64,000 bases of DNA from Candidatus Competibacteraceae bacterium (GCA_016713505.1 JADJPA010000001.1:1364001-1428000); one strand, 5' to 3'; counted from the stretch's first letter, positions 19,102 through 29,536 are shown. A program made the numbers and translations. The notes: a model not told the origin generated them from the sequence alone.

Positions 19102-21321
19102 TCAAAAAGTATCGAAATCGCGCTCGGTGTGCGGGTGGCGCTGGAGACGCAACACATGAGCCGGCATTCGATGCGGGTTGAGCTCCACATAATTGTGCGC
19201 GCCGTTCCAGACGTAATTCGCGCCCGTCAACAGATCGCTTACCTGGTAGGGCTGTTGCGGGTCGATGCCCAGAGCGTCCAGATTCAGGTTGGTCCAACCC
19301 GACTGGGTATAGTTGGGGTCCAGATTCACCACCACCAGGATAACGTTGGTGAGATTGTCGGTCGCTTTGCTATAACAAATCAGTTGGTCGTTGCCGATTT
19401 CATGGAACCGCAAGCCGCGGTCCGCCTGTAGCGCCGGATTGCGCTTGCGGATGCGATTGAGCAGCGCGATGAAATCACGCAAGCTGTTGGGACCGTCCAG
19501 CTCCTTGAACGCCCGATAGCGCAACTGATACTTCTCGGAATCGAGATACTCTTCGCTGCCGTGCTTGATCGCGATGTGCTCCATCATTTCGTAAGCGGGC
19601 CCGTAGATGCCGTAGTTGGCGGTCATGGTCGCCGCCAGCACCAGCCGGGACATGAAAGCCGGCCGGCCGCCGAATTGGAGATAGTCGGTCAGAATGTCTG
19701 GGGTGTTCGGCCAAAAATTGGGCCGGAAGTACTCACGGCCCGGCCCTTGCGTCAGTTCGTTTAGATACTCGGTAAGCTCCCATTTGGTATTGCGCCAAGC
19801 GTAATAGGTATAAGACTGGGTGTAGCCCAGCTTGGCCAGCCGGTGCATGACCTTGGGTCGGGTGAACGCCTCCGCCAGAAAGATCGCGTTCGGGGTGGTT
19901 TTCTTGATGTCGGCGATCAGCCACTCCCACATCGCGAACGGCTTGGTGTGCGGGTTGTCGACCCGAAAGATCCGCACCCCCTGCTCGATCCAAAACTCGA
20001 AAATGCTCTTGATCTCGTCCCACAGCGCTTGCCAGTCGCCGGTTTCGAAATTGAAGGGATAGATGTCTTGGTATTTCTTGGGCGGGTTCTCGGCGTATTG
20101 CACCGTGCCGTCCGGCCGCCAGCGGAACCAGTCGGGATGCTGCTTGACGTAGGGATGATCGGGCGCGCACTGCAAGGCGATGTCCAAAGCGATTTCGATG
20201 CCGTGTTCCTTGGCCTTTTGCACCAATTGGCGGAAATCCCGCAGGGTGCCCAAGGCGGGCAGAATGTCCTTGTGGCCGCCTTCCGAGGCGCCGATGGCCC
20301 AGGGGCTGCCGACATCGTCGGGACCAGGCGTGAGGGTGTTGTTCTTGCCCTTGCGGTTGACGCGGCCGATGGGGTGAATGGGTGGAAAATACAGTACGTC
20401 GAAGCCCAGCGCGGCCAGGCGCGGCAACCACGCCTCGCAATCCTTGAAGGTCCCGTGCTTGCCCGGAGCGGCGCTGCACGAACGGGGAAACATTTCGTAC
20501 CAAGTGCTGAAACGGGCGCGCTCGTCGTCGACGCTCACTTGCAACAGCTTGCTGTAATTCAGCGCCAGCCGGCGGTCGGCGTAACGGTCCATCAGCCGGG
20601 CCAGCTCATCGTCCAGACCCAACTGGCGGCGATAATCGAGGGCTTGCTCGCTGACCAACGCCTCGGCGCGCCGGGCCAACCATTTGGCGTCTTCCCCGGC
20701 GGCGCGCTGGCTGGCTCTTTTGACCAACTGCTCGCCGATGCGCAAGGCCAGCGCGATATCCTCGGGTAGAATCCAGCGGCTTAAATCATGCCGCCAGGAT
20801 TTGAAGGGATCGACCCAGGCCGTAACGCAATACTCGTAAGAACCGAGCTCCAGGACTTGGAATTCACCCTGCCAGCGGTCGTTGACCAAGGCGCGCATCG
20901 CGCTTTCGCGCCAGGGGGCATCGCCCGTCCGGCGGTATTGCAGGACGCACGATAAGGCATCGTGGCCGTCGGTGAAGATATCCGCTTCCACCATCACCAC
21001 ATCACCCACCGTCCGCTTGATCGGGAAACGCCCGCCATCGATTTCCGGGCTGACGCCTTCGATGACGATGCGTTTCCGGCCGTCCGCCGCGTCCGAGATC
21101 GGCTCCAGGGTTGCAGCGGTGTCCGCTCCAGCAGCCGAGACGGGTTCGACCGGCGCCTCCGTCACGGTCCCTGCCGGAGCGGCGCTCTGCGCCGGAATAA
21201 CGGTCTTTACCGGAGCGACGGTCTCTGTTGGCGCGGCGGCCCCCGTTGGAGAGATCGCGGAGACCGGCGCGGGTTCGGTGGGAGTTAGGGCTTTTTCGTC
21301 CGTCACAGGCTTTTTGATCAT
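19102..21321 (-). CDS. glgE: Alpha-1,4-glucan:maltose-1-phosphate maltosyltransferase GlgE
   Basis: A GH13_3 enzyme that extends alpha-1,4-glucan with maltose-1-phosphate. After the extension, the protein (739 residues) shows the N-domain GVSPEIDGGRFPIKRTVGD, the RFSTWYEMFPRS signature, GFDVLYFPPIHPIGRVNRKG, the nucleophile region RIFRVDNPHTKPF, acid/base FLAEAFTRPKVMH, and the C-terminal YGIYGPAYEMMEH. Unusually, the first ~80 residues are low-complexity Pro/Ala/Thr/Val (PTEPAPVSAISPTGAAAPTE...), making it longer than typical GlgE (about 670). A ribosome site AGGA before the ATG at 21321 supports the long form. glgM, treS and glgB are not in the window. It heads the glgE-glgC-glgX group. Confidence 0.94.
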   Translation of the reverse strand: MIKKPVTDEKALTPTEPAPVSAISPTGAAAPTETVAPVKTVIPAQSAAPAGTVTEAPVEPVSAAGADTAATLEPISDAADGRKRIVIEGVSPEIDGGRFPIKRTVGDVVMVEADIFTDGHDALSCVLQYRRTGDAPWRESAMRALVNDRWQGEFQVLELGSYEYCVTAWVDPFKSWRHDLSRWILPEDIALALRIGEQLVKRASQRAAGEDAKWLARRAEALVSEQALDYRRQLGLDDELARLMDRYADRRLALNYSKLLQVSVDDERARFSTWYEMFPRSCSAAPGKHGTFKDCEAWLPRLAALGFDVLYFPPIHPIGRVNRKGKNNTLTPGPDDVGSPWAIGASEGGHKDILPALGTLRDFRQLVQKAKEHGIEIALDIALQCAPDHPYVKQHPDWFRWRPDGTVQYAENPPKKYQDIYPFNFETGDWQALWDEIKSIFEFWIEQGVRIFRVDNPHTKPFAMWEWLIADIKKTTPNAIFLAEAFTRPKVMHRLAKLGYTQSYTYYAWRNTKWELTEYLNELTQGPGREYFRPNFWPNTPDILTDYLQFGGRPAFMSRLVLAATMTANYGIYGPAYEMMEHIAIKHGSEEYLDSEKYQLRYRAFKELDGPNSLRDFIALLNRIRKRNPALQADRGLRFHEIGNDQLICYSKATDNLTNVILVVVNLDPNYTQSGWTNLNLDALGIDPQQPYQVSDLLTGANYVWNGAHNYVELNPHRMPAHVLRLQRHPHTERDFDTF

Positions 21322-21589
21322 ACCGGTTATCCTCGTTCTTGCTGGCTTGGTTCTCGTTATGACGCCGCTCGCCGCCGCGATCCGGACAAGCAGCCGGCTG
21401 TGGTTCGCGGTCTGAGGTGCTAAAGTTAGCGTTCCATGCGCTGGTAAACGGCGATCAGCTTCTATTTATCCTGCTTATTATGACGGTTTTTTAGGGCGGT
21501 GCCTAAACCTTAAATCCGAGATGGAATCCCCTCGCCGAAAAACCCGTCAGATCAGAACGTCCATTGCTGTCACGGAGTGAATATCCAAA

Positions 21590-22405
21590 ATGAGCCTGCA
21601 AGATGTCATTGAAAACGCCTTCGAGCGTCGTGGTGAGATCAGCCCCACCAACGCCCCGGCCGAGCTGCGCGAGGCGGTCGAGGAAACGCTGGGCCTGCTG
21701 GAACTGGGCAAGGTGCGAGTCGCCGAGAAGCGCGGCGAGACCTGGACGGTCAATACTTGGTTGAAGAAGGCCGTCCTCTTGAGCTTTCGGCTGAACGAAA
21801 GCGCGATCATCCGCGATGGCTACACCAATTATTTCGATAAGGTGCCGCCCAAGTACGCCGCCTACGGCGAGAACGATTTCCTGGCCGCCGGAGTTCGCAT
21901 CGTGCCGCCCGCCGCTGCCCGGCGCGGTTCCCACATCGCTTCCGGGGTGGTGCTGATGCCTTCCTTCGTCAATATCGGCGCCTACGTCGATTCCGGGACC
22001 ATGGTCGACACCTGGGCCACTGTTGGCTCGTGCGCTCAGATCGGCAAGAACGTCCATTTGTCGGGTGGGGTCGGGATCGGCGGCGTGCTGGAACCGTTGC
22101 AGGCCAGCCCCACCATCATCGAAGACGACTGTTTCATCGGCGCCCGCTCCGAAGTGGTGGAAGGCGTGATCGTCGAGCGCGGTTCGGTGGTGTCGATGGG
22201 GGTTTACATCGGCCAAAGCACCAAGCTTTACAACCGGATGACCGGCGAGGTGAGCTACGGTCGGGTGCCGGCCGGCTCGGTGGTGGTGCCGGGCGCTCTG
22301 CCCGCCGCCGACGGCAGCCACAGCTTGTACTGCGCCATCATCATCAAGCAAGTGGACGAAAAAACTCGCGGCCGGGTCAGCCTCAACGAATTGTTGCGCG
22401 ATTGA
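21590..22405 (+). CDS. dapD: 2,3,4,5-tetrahydropyridine-2,6-dicarboxylate N-succinyltransferase DapD
   Basis: Succinylates tetrahydrodipicolinate in the lysine/diaminopimelate pathway. The 271-residue protein matches family length. It has an N-terminal helical domain ([17 protein letters not shown]), [11 protein letters not shown], and the left-handed beta-helix hexapeptide region from about residue 100 ([58 protein letters not shown]). A CGGAG site precedes the ATG. It is followed by dapE, with a small ORF starting in a TGATG overlap with its stop. Confidence 0.96.
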   Translation: MSLQDVIENAFERRGEISPTNAPAELREAVEETLGLLELGKVRVAEKRGETWTVNTWLKKAVLLSFRLNESAIIRDGYTNYFDKVPPKYAAYGENDFLAAGVRIVPPAAARRGSHIASGVVLMPSFVNIGAYVDSGTMVDTWATVGSCAQIGKNVHLSGGVGIGGVLEPLQASPTIIEDDCFIGARSEVVEGVIVERGSVVSMGVYIGQSTKLYNRMTGEVSYGRVPAGSVVVPGALPAADGSHSLYCAIIIKQVDEKTRGRVSLNELLRD

Positions 22406-22590
22406 TGACGGAAGCCGTTTCAGACGACGGACTTAAAGCCGGTGCAACGGCGAGCCCTGTCAACGGCTCCAGCATCGTCAGCGGCAACGCCCGAAACGCG
22501 CCTGCCGCGGGAAGAACGGGTGTTGTCCGCCGCCTCGCTGGCGGGGTTTTCGCGGCTACCCATCACACCGAACGCCGAACATCCTGCTGA
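22405..22590 (+). CDS. Possible 61-residue ORF in a TGATG overlap with dapD
   Basis: The ATG overlaps the dapD stop as TGATG, the arrangement expected of a translationally coupled gene. It encodes [21 protein letters not shown]... and ends HTERRTSC. The composition (Ala, Gly, Arg, Ser) looks like non-coding GC-rich sequence and I recognise no family. It fills most of the 206-bp dapD-dapE gap. It is reported because of the coupling, not because the protein looks real. Confidence 0.22.
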   Translation: MTEAVSDDGLKAGATASPVNGSSIVSGNARNAPAAGRTGVVRRLAGGVFAATHHTERRTSC

Positions 22591-22611
22591 GGCGATACGA
22601 GCGCTTTACTC

Positions 22612-23769
22612 ATGCTGGCAACTTTGGAGCTCGCCCTTGATCTGATCGGCCGACCTTCGGTCACCCCCGAAGATGCCGGTTGTCAGACGGTGCTGATCGC
22701 TCGTCTGGAAGCGCTGGGCTTCCGGGTGGAACGGCTGCGGTTCGGCGATGTGGAGAATTTTTGGGCGCGCTTTGGCGATTCCGACCCGCTGTTCGCGTTT
22801 GCCGGTCATAGCGATGTGGTGCCGCCCGGCCCGCTGGAGCGCTGGCGATCACCACCCTTTGCACCGACCGTGCGCGATGGCGTTTTGTACGGACGCGGCG
22901 CGGCCGATATGAAAGGCAGTCTGGCGGCGATGGTCACCGCCTGCGAACGCTTCCTTGCGGCGTGTCCGCAACCGCGCGGCTCCATCGCCTTTCTCATCAC
23001 CAGCGACGAGGAAGGCGCGGCGGTCGAGGGCACCGTTAAGGTGGTGGAACGCCTGGAAGCGCGCGGCGAGAAGATGCGCTGGTGTCTGGTGGGCGAACCG
23101 TCCTGCGCCAAACAATTGGGCGATACCATCAAGAACGGCCGGCGCGGCTCGCTGAACGGCCGGCTGCTCTTGCGCGGCGTGCAGGGCCATGTCGCCTACC
23201 CGCATCTGGCTCAAAACCCCATTCACGGGGTTGGGCCGCTGCTGGCCGCGTTCGTTGACGAGGTATGGGATGAAGGCCATGCCTTTTTCCCGCCGACCTC
23301 GTTTCAGATCTCCAACCTCCGTGCCGGCACCGGTGCGGTCAACGTCATCCCCGGCGAGCTGGAGCTGCTGTTCAACTTTCGCTTTTCGCCGACGGTGACG
23401 GTCGAACAACTGCAAGAACGCATCCGACTGATCGTCGAAACCCGCTTGCTGAACGAGGAAATCAAGACCGGCCAGGTGTTTCAGTACGATTTGGATTGGA
23501 CCCTATCCGGCCCCCCGTTCTTTACTCCACCGGGTGATTTGGTGGCCGCCGCCCGCGCCGCCATCCGCGCCGAAACCGGCCTGGAGTCGGAACTATCCAC
23601 CAGCGGCGGCACTTCCGACGGTCGCTTCATCGCCCCGACCGGCGCGCAAGTGATCGAGTTCGGCCCGCTCAACGCCACCATTCACAAAATCGACGAGTGC
23701 GTTCTGGTCAGCGATCTCGACCGGCTCAGCCGGATTTATGAGGGCATCTTGAGCCGCTTGCTGGGTTGA
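22612..23769 (+). CDS. dapE: Succinyl-diaminopimelate desuccinylase DapE
   Basis: A dinuclear zinc M20 amidohydrolase that removes succinate from N-succinyl-LL-diaminopimelate. The 385-residue protein has [17 protein letters not shown], metal ligands in [11 protein letters not shown] (His, then Asp in [14 protein letters not shown]), the catalytic EE pair in [14 protein letters not shown], and the C-terminal ligand His in [42 protein letters not shown] is the dimerisation domain (only part quoted by name: [15 protein letters not shown]). It follows dapD, forming a lysine/peptidoglycan pair. Confidence 0.95.
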   Translation: MLATLELALDLIGRPSVTPEDAGCQTVLIARLEALGFRVERLRFGDVENFWARFGDSDPLFAFAGHSDVVPPGPLERWRSPPFAPTVRDGVLYGRGAADMKGSLAAMVTACERFLAACPQPRGSIAFLITSDEEGAAVEGTVKVVERLEARGEKMRWCLVGEPSCAKQLGDTIKNGRRGSLNGRLLLRGVQGHVAYPHLAQNPIHGVGPLLAAFVDEVWDEGHAFFPPTSFQISNLRAGTGAVNVIPGELELLFNFRFSPTVTVEQLQERIRLIVETRLLNEEIKTGQVFQYDLDWTLSGPPFFTPPGDLVAAARAAIRAETGLESELSTSGGTSDGRFIAPTGAQVIEFGPLNATIHKIDECVLVSDLDRLSRIYEGILSRLLG

Positions 23770-23906
23770 ACTCCTTGCTGGAGCGGCGGCCTGATAGCAA
23801 ACTGGGTTCTTATCCACAAACGGATGCTTGCATCGCGAGTCACGGCTCAAACAGGCGCGATCCATCATCCGGCCTCAGCATACCGCAGCCACGGGAGGAT
23901 GAAGCG

Positions 23907-24773
23907 ATGCAACAACGCGAACTCGACAGCACGGGATTGCATTTCAAGGCGATCGGCCTCGGCGCCATGCCGCTGTCCATCAGCGGTCGGCCGGATGAAA
24001 AACAGGCGTTCGAAGTCATCCAAGCCTTCATCGACGGCGGCGGTGATTTCATCGATACCGCCAACGTCTATTGCCTGGATGATAGCGACATCGGCCACAA
24101 CGAGCGGCTAATCCATCAGGCGCTCGGCCAGATCGGCGTCGGCCATCAGGTCATGGTCGCCACCAAGGGCGGCTTGCGCCGGCCTGGCGGAGCGTGGGTC
24201 ACCGACGGCGATCCCGACTGGCTGCGGCGGTCTTGCGAGCGCAGCCTGCACGCGCTGCGAACCGACTGCATCGGCCTCTACCAACTGCACGCCGTCGATC
24301 CCAAGGTCGATTTCCGCCGCTCGCTGGAAGCGCTGATCAAATTGCAGGAGGACGGCAAAATCCGCCACATCGGGCTTTCCAACGTCAGCGCGGAGCAATT
24401 GGAAAGCACCTTGAGTCTGACCTTGATCGCCTCGGTGCAAAACCGTTGCAACTTGTTTGACAAGCGCGATTTTCACAACGGTCTGATCGATTTTTGCCAA
24501 GCCCGGCAAATCACCTATATTCCTTACAGTCCGGTCGGCGGCCATAACGGCCATACCCGACTGCTGCGGGAACCGTTGTTGCTGCAACTGGCCGCCAAAT
24601 ATGAAGCCACCCCACACCGCATCGCTTTAGCCTGGCTGTTGCACAAGGGCCAACATATCTTACCGATACCCGGCGCGAGCAAACCCGCCAGCATCCGCGA
24701 CAGCTTGCAAGCGGCAAATTTGGCGTTGAGCGCTGAAGATATCGCCGCGCTCGATCAGTTGCCCGACCGCTAG
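23907..24773 (+). CDS. Aldo/keto reductase
   Basis: A 288-residue NADPH-dependent oxidoreductase with the AKR TIM-barrel. Residues IGLGAMPLSISG open the fold, and the active-site positions are DFIDTANVYCLDDSDIGHNE (Asp, Tyr), VMVATKGGLRRPGG (Lys) and LYQLHAVDPKVDF (His). The cofactor end is IPGASKPASIRDSLQAANLAL. A GGGAGGA before the ATG at 23907 fixes the start; the longer open frame back to 23766 overlaps the dapE stop and has no family sequence. The substrate is unknown. The Cys after the active-site Tyr (VYCLDD) is a subfamily detail. Confidence 0.9.
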   Translation: MQQRELDSTGLHFKAIGLGAMPLSISGRPDEKQAFEVIQAFIDGGGDFIDTANVYCLDDSDIGHNERLIHQALGQIGVGHQVMVATKGGLRRPGGAWVTDGDPDWLRRSCERSLHALRTDCIGLYQLHAVDPKVDFRRSLEALIKLQEDGKIRHIGLSNVSAEQLESTLSLTLIASVQNRCNLFDKRDFHNGLIDFCQARQITYIPYSPVGGHNGHTRLLREPLLLQLAAKYEATPHRIALAWLLHKGQHILPIPGASKPASIRDSLQAANLALSAEDIAALDQLPDR

Positions 24774-24832
24774 GGTTCCGCGCCGAGCCGGGGCCGATCG
24801 GACTCTCCTAACCCTTAGCTCGACGTACCTTC

Positions 24833-25609
24833 ATGGAAGCCGCCCTGGAACCCGCCGTCATTCTGGTGCTGGGCGGCGTGGCTCTACTGGCGGGTTTCGT
24901 GGATGCCGTGGCTGGGGGCGGCGGAATGCTGGTCATGCCGGCTTTGCTCAGCACCGGGATGTTGCCACATCTAGCAATCGGCACTAACAAGCTCATTGGT
25001 ACTTTCGGCACCTTCAGCGCCTCTTTGACTTTCATCCGCAAGGGCCTGTTCCAACCGGCGCTATGGTGGGCGATGAGCTTTGGCACCTTTGTCGGCGCGC
25101 TGCTCGGCGCGGTGCTGATCTATTTGCTGAGCGCCGGCGTGTTGAAAAAGCTGCTGCCGCTGGCGATCTTACTGGCGGCGGCTTATTTGATTTGGCCGCA
25201 TCGGACTTCATCAGCGCACGCTGGCGCGGAACCGGCCGAGCACGCGCCAGCCGGCCAGCGTGGGATCAAACTGCTGACCGGAAGCTTGATCGGTTTTTAC
25301 GATGGCTTCATCGGCCCCGGCACCGGCGCGTTTTGGATGGCGGCGGCCGTGAAGCTGTTTCGGCTGGATCTGGTGGCGGCGGCGGGCGTGGCGCGCTTCA
25401 TGAACTTCATCAGCAACCTCACCGCGCTGCTGACCTTCATGATTTTCGGCAACATCGATTACCGCATCGGCCTGACCATGGGTTTGACGCTGATGGTCGG
25501 TTCGTTCATCGGCGCTCACAGCGCCATCCGCTACGGCGCGCCGTTCATCCGGCCGGTATTTCTCATCGTGGTGGTGCTGACGGCGGGGCGATTGCTGTTA
25601 ATAAGCTAA
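24833..25609 (+). CDS. TSUP (TauE/SafE/YfcA) family permease
   Basis: A 258-residue membrane protein with 7-8 helices and the duplicated family motif. The first half has LLAGFVDAVAGGGGMLVMPALL and AIGTNKLIGTFGTFSASLTF; the second half has GFYDGFIGPGTGAFWMAAAVKLF and NFISNLTALLTF. TSUP proteins export sulfite, sulfoacetate or other small anions, and YfcA-type members have unknown cargo. Full length. It stands alone; no sulfur-metabolism gene is adjacent, so the cargo cannot be inferred. Confidence 0.88.
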   Translation: MEAALEPAVILVLGGVALLAGFVDAVAGGGGMLVMPALLSTGMLPHLAIGTNKLIGTFGTFSASLTFIRKGLFQPALWWAMSFGTFVGALLGAVLIYLLSAGVLKKLLPLAILLAAAYLIWPHRTSSAHAGAEPAEHAPAGQRGIKLLTGSLIGFYDGFIGPGTGAFWMAAAVKLFRLDLVAAAGVARFMNFISNLTALLTFMIFGNIDYRIGLTMGLTLMVGSFIGAHSAIRYGAPFIRPVFLIVVVLTAGRLLLIS

Positions 25610-25623
25610 GCTCGCCCCCGCTA

Positions 25624-25935
25624 TCAGCCCATTTTCAAGCCGATAAAAAACCCGGCGCAACCCCCCAGCCCCGCCCCGCCAAGCCCTGACAAGTTTGCCA
25701 ATAGAAACGCGCCAAATCGATTGGCGGCGCTGCTGCCTTTCTCGACCGCGTGAGTCAAGTCCGAACCGCTGATCGTTATCAAACCATAATATCCGGCAAC
25801 GAATAGGGCAACGATGGACAGCCCCAACAGAAATAAGCCGATTTTTAGTGTTTTTTTCGTGAAATAACCGACCGCCATTCCCATCAGAAATGGAGCGCCG
25901 ACATTGATCAGCAGAAACGAGCCGCCATCATTCAT
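25624..25935 (-). CDS. FUN14 family small membrane protein
   Basis: A 103-residue protein with FUN14-like layout: NVGAPFLMGMAVGYFTKKTLKIGLFLLGLSIV (quoted in part, GYFTKKTLKIGLFLLG), a second helix ALFVAGYYGLITI, an amphipathic middle and a C-terminal GGAGLGGCAGFFIGLKMG. In eukaryotes FUNDC1 is a mitochondrial outer-membrane protein; bacterial members have no assigned role. The ATG at 25935 is preferred over the TTG at 25947. It is convergent with the TSUP permease with only ~15 bp between. Confidence 0.6.
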   Translation of the reverse strand: MNDGGSFLLINVGAPFLMGMAVGYFTKKTLKIGLFLLGLSIVALFVAGYYGLITISGSDLTHAVEKGSSAANRFGAFLLANLSGLGGAGLGGCAGFFIGLKMG

Positions 25936-26097
25936 ATCATTTTTCAATCGCCTACGCTGACATCCAAACCTTAGCCGCGAAACGCCAAACCATAGCCCAC
26001 GCCATCCGCCGTCCCGTTAGCGCGGGCGTGAAGCGTTTATGGTAACACCTTGAGTCAAGCCGAACCCACGTTGGGTCGCTCTTGTCGCGCGAGCATG

Positions 26098-26424
26098 GGC
26101 TGGCTGGACGAAAGCTTCCCACCGAACGAATCGCCTTGTGAATCAACAGCTTGCCACACAAGATCGAAGCGGTCAAAGCCGGTTACGGCCTCGCGCACTT
26201 GTTCTGTTTCCTGGCCGAGCGCGAACCCGGACTCGTCCGCCTGACCGAGCCGGAGCCGCTGTTCGATACCGACAGTTGGCTGCTCCGCCCTCCGAATTTG
26301 CGGCAGATCGCGCGTTCGCGCGGTGCTGGACTTCATCGTACAATGCGCGACCGCCGACCCGTTGCTGCAAGGCGGCCCCATTGCACGGGAAACGCGGACT
26401 ATTTTCTCGCCCTGCGACAGATGA
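26098..26424 (+). pseudogene. Decayed C-terminus of a LysR-family transcriptional regulator
   Basis: Fragments in three reading frames together form the effector-domain end of a LysR protein. WLDESFPPN (from about 26098) is followed after a frame change by RIAL, a TGA stop at 26139 and then INSLPHKIEAVKAGYGLAHLFCF and EREPGLVRL, then WLLRPPNLRQIARSR. After a second frame change near 26325 it reads RAVLDFIVQCATADPLLQGG and stops at 26422-26424. The pattern (W-L..., AGxGLAxL, LVRL, W-L-xxPxLRxxAR, AVLDF) is the LysR substrate-binding end. The N-terminal HTH is absent. Confidence 0.7.
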
Positions 26425-26650
26425 CGGCATCAAACTGCCAGAATCCAGCAGAAACACCTTTTAAAAAGCCTTCCGTTGAATCCAAGGCTATACTTTCTCC
26501 CTAAACTCGCTTGGTCTGGGAACGATCAAGCGCTGGTGACACGCTCGTTCGAGGCTGCCAAGCGTTCCACGGAATGGTACGCTGGCGTCTGAAACCTCAT
26601 CCAAAAAATCCGGAAAACTTTAACAAACGTAACGCCGAGGAGCAGAGTTA

Positions 26651-28411
26651 ATGGAGATCATCCAAACAGATGTTGCAATCGTCGGCGCGGGAGGAGCGGG
26701 GCTACGCGCCGCCATCGCGCTCGCGGAGGCTGATCCCAAGCTGCGGATCGCCCTGATTTCAAAAGTCTACCCGATGCGCAGTCACACTTGCGCGGCGGAA
26801 GGGGGCGCGGCCGGCGTCATCAAATCCGATGACAGCCTCGATCTGCATTTCAACGACACCGTGGGCGGCGGCGACTGGTTGTGCGATCAGGACGCGGTCG
26901 AATACTTCATCAACGAAGCCCCCAAGGAACTGATCCAGCTCGAACACTGGGGCTGTCCGTGGAGCCGCGAGCCGGACGGCTCGGTGGCGGTGCGGCCGTT
27001 CGGCGGCATGAAGATCAAGCGCACTTGGTTCGCCGCCGACAAATCTGGCTTTCACATCCTGCACACCTTGTTCCAGACCTCGCTCCGGTTTCCGTCGATC
27101 CAGCGGTTCGACGAATACTACGCGCTCGACCTGATGGCCGACGACGGCCGCTGTTACGGGCTGACCGCCCTGGAAATGCGCAGCGGCCAGATCCGGCACT
27201 TCGAAGCGGGCGCGGTGATCATCGCCGCCGGCGGCGCGGGCCGGATGTTCCCGTTCACCACCAACGGCGCGATCAAGACCGGCGACGGCATGGCCCTGGC
27301 CTATCGCGCCGGCGCGCCGCTCAAGGACATGGAATTCGTGCAATACCATCCCACCGGCTTGCCGAACACCGGCATTCTGCTGACCGAGGGCTGTCGCGGC
27401 GAAGGCGGCATTCTGGTCAACAAGGACGGCCGCCGCTACCTGCAAGACTACGGCATGGGACCGGAAACCCCGGTCGGTCAGCCGGTGCTGAAAACCATGG
27501 AACTCGGCCCGCGCGACCGCTTGAGTCAAGCCTTCTGGCACGAACAGCAGAAAGGCAATACCGTTTCCACCAAGTGGGGCGACTGCGTGCTGCTGGACAT
27601 GCGCCACCTGGGCGAGAAGAAGATCAACGAGCGGCTGCCGTTCGTGCGCGATCTCTCGATCAGCTACCTCGGCATGGACCCGGTCAAGGAACCGATCCCG
27701 ATTCGCCCGGTGGTCCATTACTGCATGGGCGGCATCCACACTGACATCAACGCCGCCACCCCGTTGGCCGGCCTGTTCGCGGCGGGCGAATGCGCCTGCG
27801 TCAGCATCAACGGCGCCAACCGGCTCGGCTCCAACTCGCTGACCGAACTGCTGGTGTTCGGCCGCAAGGCGGCGATGAGCGCCATCGCCCATCTCCAGTC
27901 CGCGCCGGGCACTAACAGCGCCGGCGCGCTGAACGCCAAGGCCCAAGAGTCGGAAGCGCGGATCCGGGCGCTGTTCGACAAGAGCGGCGGCAAGGAATCC
28001 ATCTCGGGCCTGCGCAAGGAAATGATGCACACTCTTGAGGAAGGCGCGGGAATCTACCGCACCGGGGAGCGCCTGGCCGCGACCTGCGACAAACTCTCCG
28101 AACTGCGCCAGCGCTACGCCAACATCGAATTGCACGACAAGAGCAACGTCTACAACACCGACCTGCTGCAAGCGCTGGAGTTGGGCTCGATGCTCGACTG
28201 CGCCGAAGCGGTCGCCGTGGGCGGGCGCGACCGTAAGGAATCGCGCGGCGCGCACCAGCGCCTCGACTTCACCGCGCGGGACGATGCCAATTTCCTCAAA
28301 CACAGCTTGACTTACTATCACCCCAAAGAGCCACCGCGCCTTGAATACCTCGACGTGGTGATCACCAAGTCCAAGCCCGGTGTGCGCGATTACTCAGGAG
28401 CCCACAAATGA
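26651..28411 (+). CDS. frdA: Fumarate reductase flavoprotein subunit FrdA
   Basis: A 586-residue catalytic subunit of quinol:fumarate reductase. It has the FAD-binding start [17 protein letters not shown], the covalent-FAD His in [15 protein letters not shown], the substrate-binding [31 protein letters not shown], and the catalytic Arg region [27 protein letters not shown] precedes the ATG. It is followed by frdB with a 4-bp ATGA overlap. Assigned as fumarate reductase rather than succinate dehydrogenase because both membrane subunits downstream are FrdC/FrdD-like (two small heme-less-type anchors). The upstream 220 bp probably carry the operon promoter, but no convincing FNR box is visible. 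Confidence 0.93.
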   Translation: MEIIQTDVAIVGAGGAGLRAAIALAEADPKLRIALISKVYPMRSHTCAAEGGAAGVIKSDDSLDLHFNDTVGGGDWLCDQDAVEYFINEAPKELIQLEHWGCPWSREPDGSVAVRPFGGMKIKRTWFAADKSGFHILHTLFQTSLRFPSIQRFDEYYALDLMADDGRCYGLTALEMRSGQIRHFEAGAVIIAAGGAGRMFPFTTNGAIKTGDGMALAYRAGAPLKDMEFVQYHPTGLPNTGILLTEGCRGEGGILVNKDGRRYLQDYGMGPETPVGQPVLKTMELGPRDRLSQAFWHEQQKGNTVSTKWGDCVLLDMRHLGEKKINERLPFVRDLSISYLGMDPVKEPIPIRPVVHYCMGGIHTDINAATPLAGLFAAGECACVSINGANRLGSNSLTELLVFGRKAAMSAIAHLQSAPGTNSAGALNAKAQESEARIRALFDKSGGKESISGLRKEMMHTLEEGAGIYRTGERLAATCDKLSELRQRYANIELHDKSNVYNTDLLQALELGSMLDCAEAVAVGGRDRKESRGAHQRLDFTARDDANFLKHSLTYYHPKEPPRLEYLDVVITKSKPGVRDYSGAHK

Positions 28412-29151
28412 GCGAACGCCAGATTCAACTGGAAGTGCTCCGCTACAACCCGGAGACCGATAGCGAGCCCCGGTTTCAGACCTACAGCGTACCCTGTCTG
28501 AACGAGTGGGTGGTGCTCGACGCCTTGAACTACGTCAAGGACAACCTCGATACCACGGTAAGCTACCGGTGGTCATGCCACATGGCGGTCTGCGGCAGTT
28601 GCGGCATGATGATCAACGGCGAGCCCAAGCTGGCTTGCAAGGCGTTCATCCACGAATACCCCGACAAGATTCGGGTCGAGCCGCTGATGCATTTTCCCAT
28701 CGAGCGCGATCTAGTCACGGTGGCCGAGGATTTCATCACCAAGTTCGCCAGCGTCAAGCCGTACCTGATCCCCAAGGAAGACAAACCGGTCAGCGCCGGG
28801 GAATTCAAGCAATCGCCGGCCGAACTGATGAAGTTCAAGCAATACACTCTGTGCATCAATTGCATGTTGTGTTATGCGGCCTGCCCGCAGTACGGTCTGG
28901 TCCCGGAATTCCTCGGCCCGGCGGCCATCTCGATGGCGCACCGCTACAACCAGGACTCCCGCGACGGCGGCCGGGACCAGCGTCAGGAAGTCATCGCCTC
29001 CCATGAAGGCGTTTGGGAATGCTCCTTCGTCGGCGCCTGTTCGGAAGTGTGCCCCAAACACGTCGATCCCGCCGGTGCGCTCCAGCAAGTCAAAGTGGCG
29101 AGCACCATCGACTGGTACAAAGAACACTTGATGCCGTGGGGGAAAAAATGA
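28408..29151 (+). CDS. frdB: Fumarate reductase iron-sulfur subunit FrdB
   Basis: A 247-residue subunit carrying electrons from quinol to FrdA through three clusters. The N-terminal [2Fe-2S] ferredoxin domain has [16 protein letters not shown] and a later Cys in LACKAF. The C-terminal part has [12 protein letters not shown] and [11 protein letters not shown] for the [4Fe-4S] and [3Fe-4S] clusters. The first cluster loop begins [12 protein letters not shown], so four Cys are available. It overlaps frdA and frdC by 4 bp each, indicating a tightly coupled operon. Confidence 0.94.
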   Translation: MSERQIQLEVLRYNPETDSEPRFQTYSVPCLNEWVVLDALNYVKDNLDTTVSYRWSCHMAVCGSCGMMINGEPKLACKAFIHEYPDKIRVEPLMHFPIERDLVTVAEDFITKFASVKPYLIPKEDKPVSAGEFKQSPAELMKFKQYTLCINCMLCYAACPQYGLVPEFLGPAAISMAHRYNQDSRDGGRDQRQEVIASHEGVWECSFVGACSEVCPKHVDPAGALQQVKVASTIDWYKEHLMPWGKK

Positions 29152-29534
29152 GCCGCAAACCCTATATTCGCGAAATTCCCAAGACGAGCTGGTTTTTCCG
29201 CCAACCGCGCTACATGCGCTACATGGCGCGGGAAGTGACCTCGTTCTTCATCGGCGCGTTCAGCATCTTGCTGGTGGTGGCGCTCAAACGGCTGTCACAG
29301 GGGCCGGAAGCGTTTCAGGGATTTTTGGACGCGCTGCACAGCCCGTGGGGCGTCCTGTTTTGTCTGGCGACGCTGGTGGCGGCGGTGTACCACAGCACCT
29401 CGTGGTTCAACGTGACGCCGCAAGCCATGCCGATCCAACGGGGTGAGGAATTCGTGCCGGGCAAGATGATCGTCGGCGCGCATTACGCAGTCTGGGCGGT
29501 GGTTTCGCTGATCGTACTGTTTATGGGGATCTGA
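29148..29534 (+). CDS. frdC: Fumarate reductase membrane anchor FrdC
   Basis: A 128-residue membrane anchor resembling E. coli FrdC: an N-terminal KPYIREIPKTSWFF, the basic/membrane segment RYMRYMAREVTSFFIGAFSI, then GPEAFQGFLDALHSPWGVLF, HSTSWFNVTPQAMP and a third helix ending LIVLFMGI. FrdC and FrdD hold the catalytic subunits to the inner face of the membrane and form the quinol site. The ATG at 29148 overlaps the frdB stop (ATGA); the longer frame upstream is a shadow of frdB. Confidence 0.9.
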   Translation: MSRKPYIREIPKTSWFFRQPRYMRYMAREVTSFFIGAFSILLVVALKRLSQGPEAFQGFLDALHSPWGVLFCLATLVAAVYHSTSWFNVTPQAMPIQRGEEFVPGKMIVGAHYAVWAVVSLIVLFMGI

Positions 29535-29536
29535 AC

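Noticed and set aside
26425..26650. FNR-type operator ahead of frdA
   Set aside because: No convincing TTGAT-N4-ATCAA was found by eye; only loose partial matches occur.
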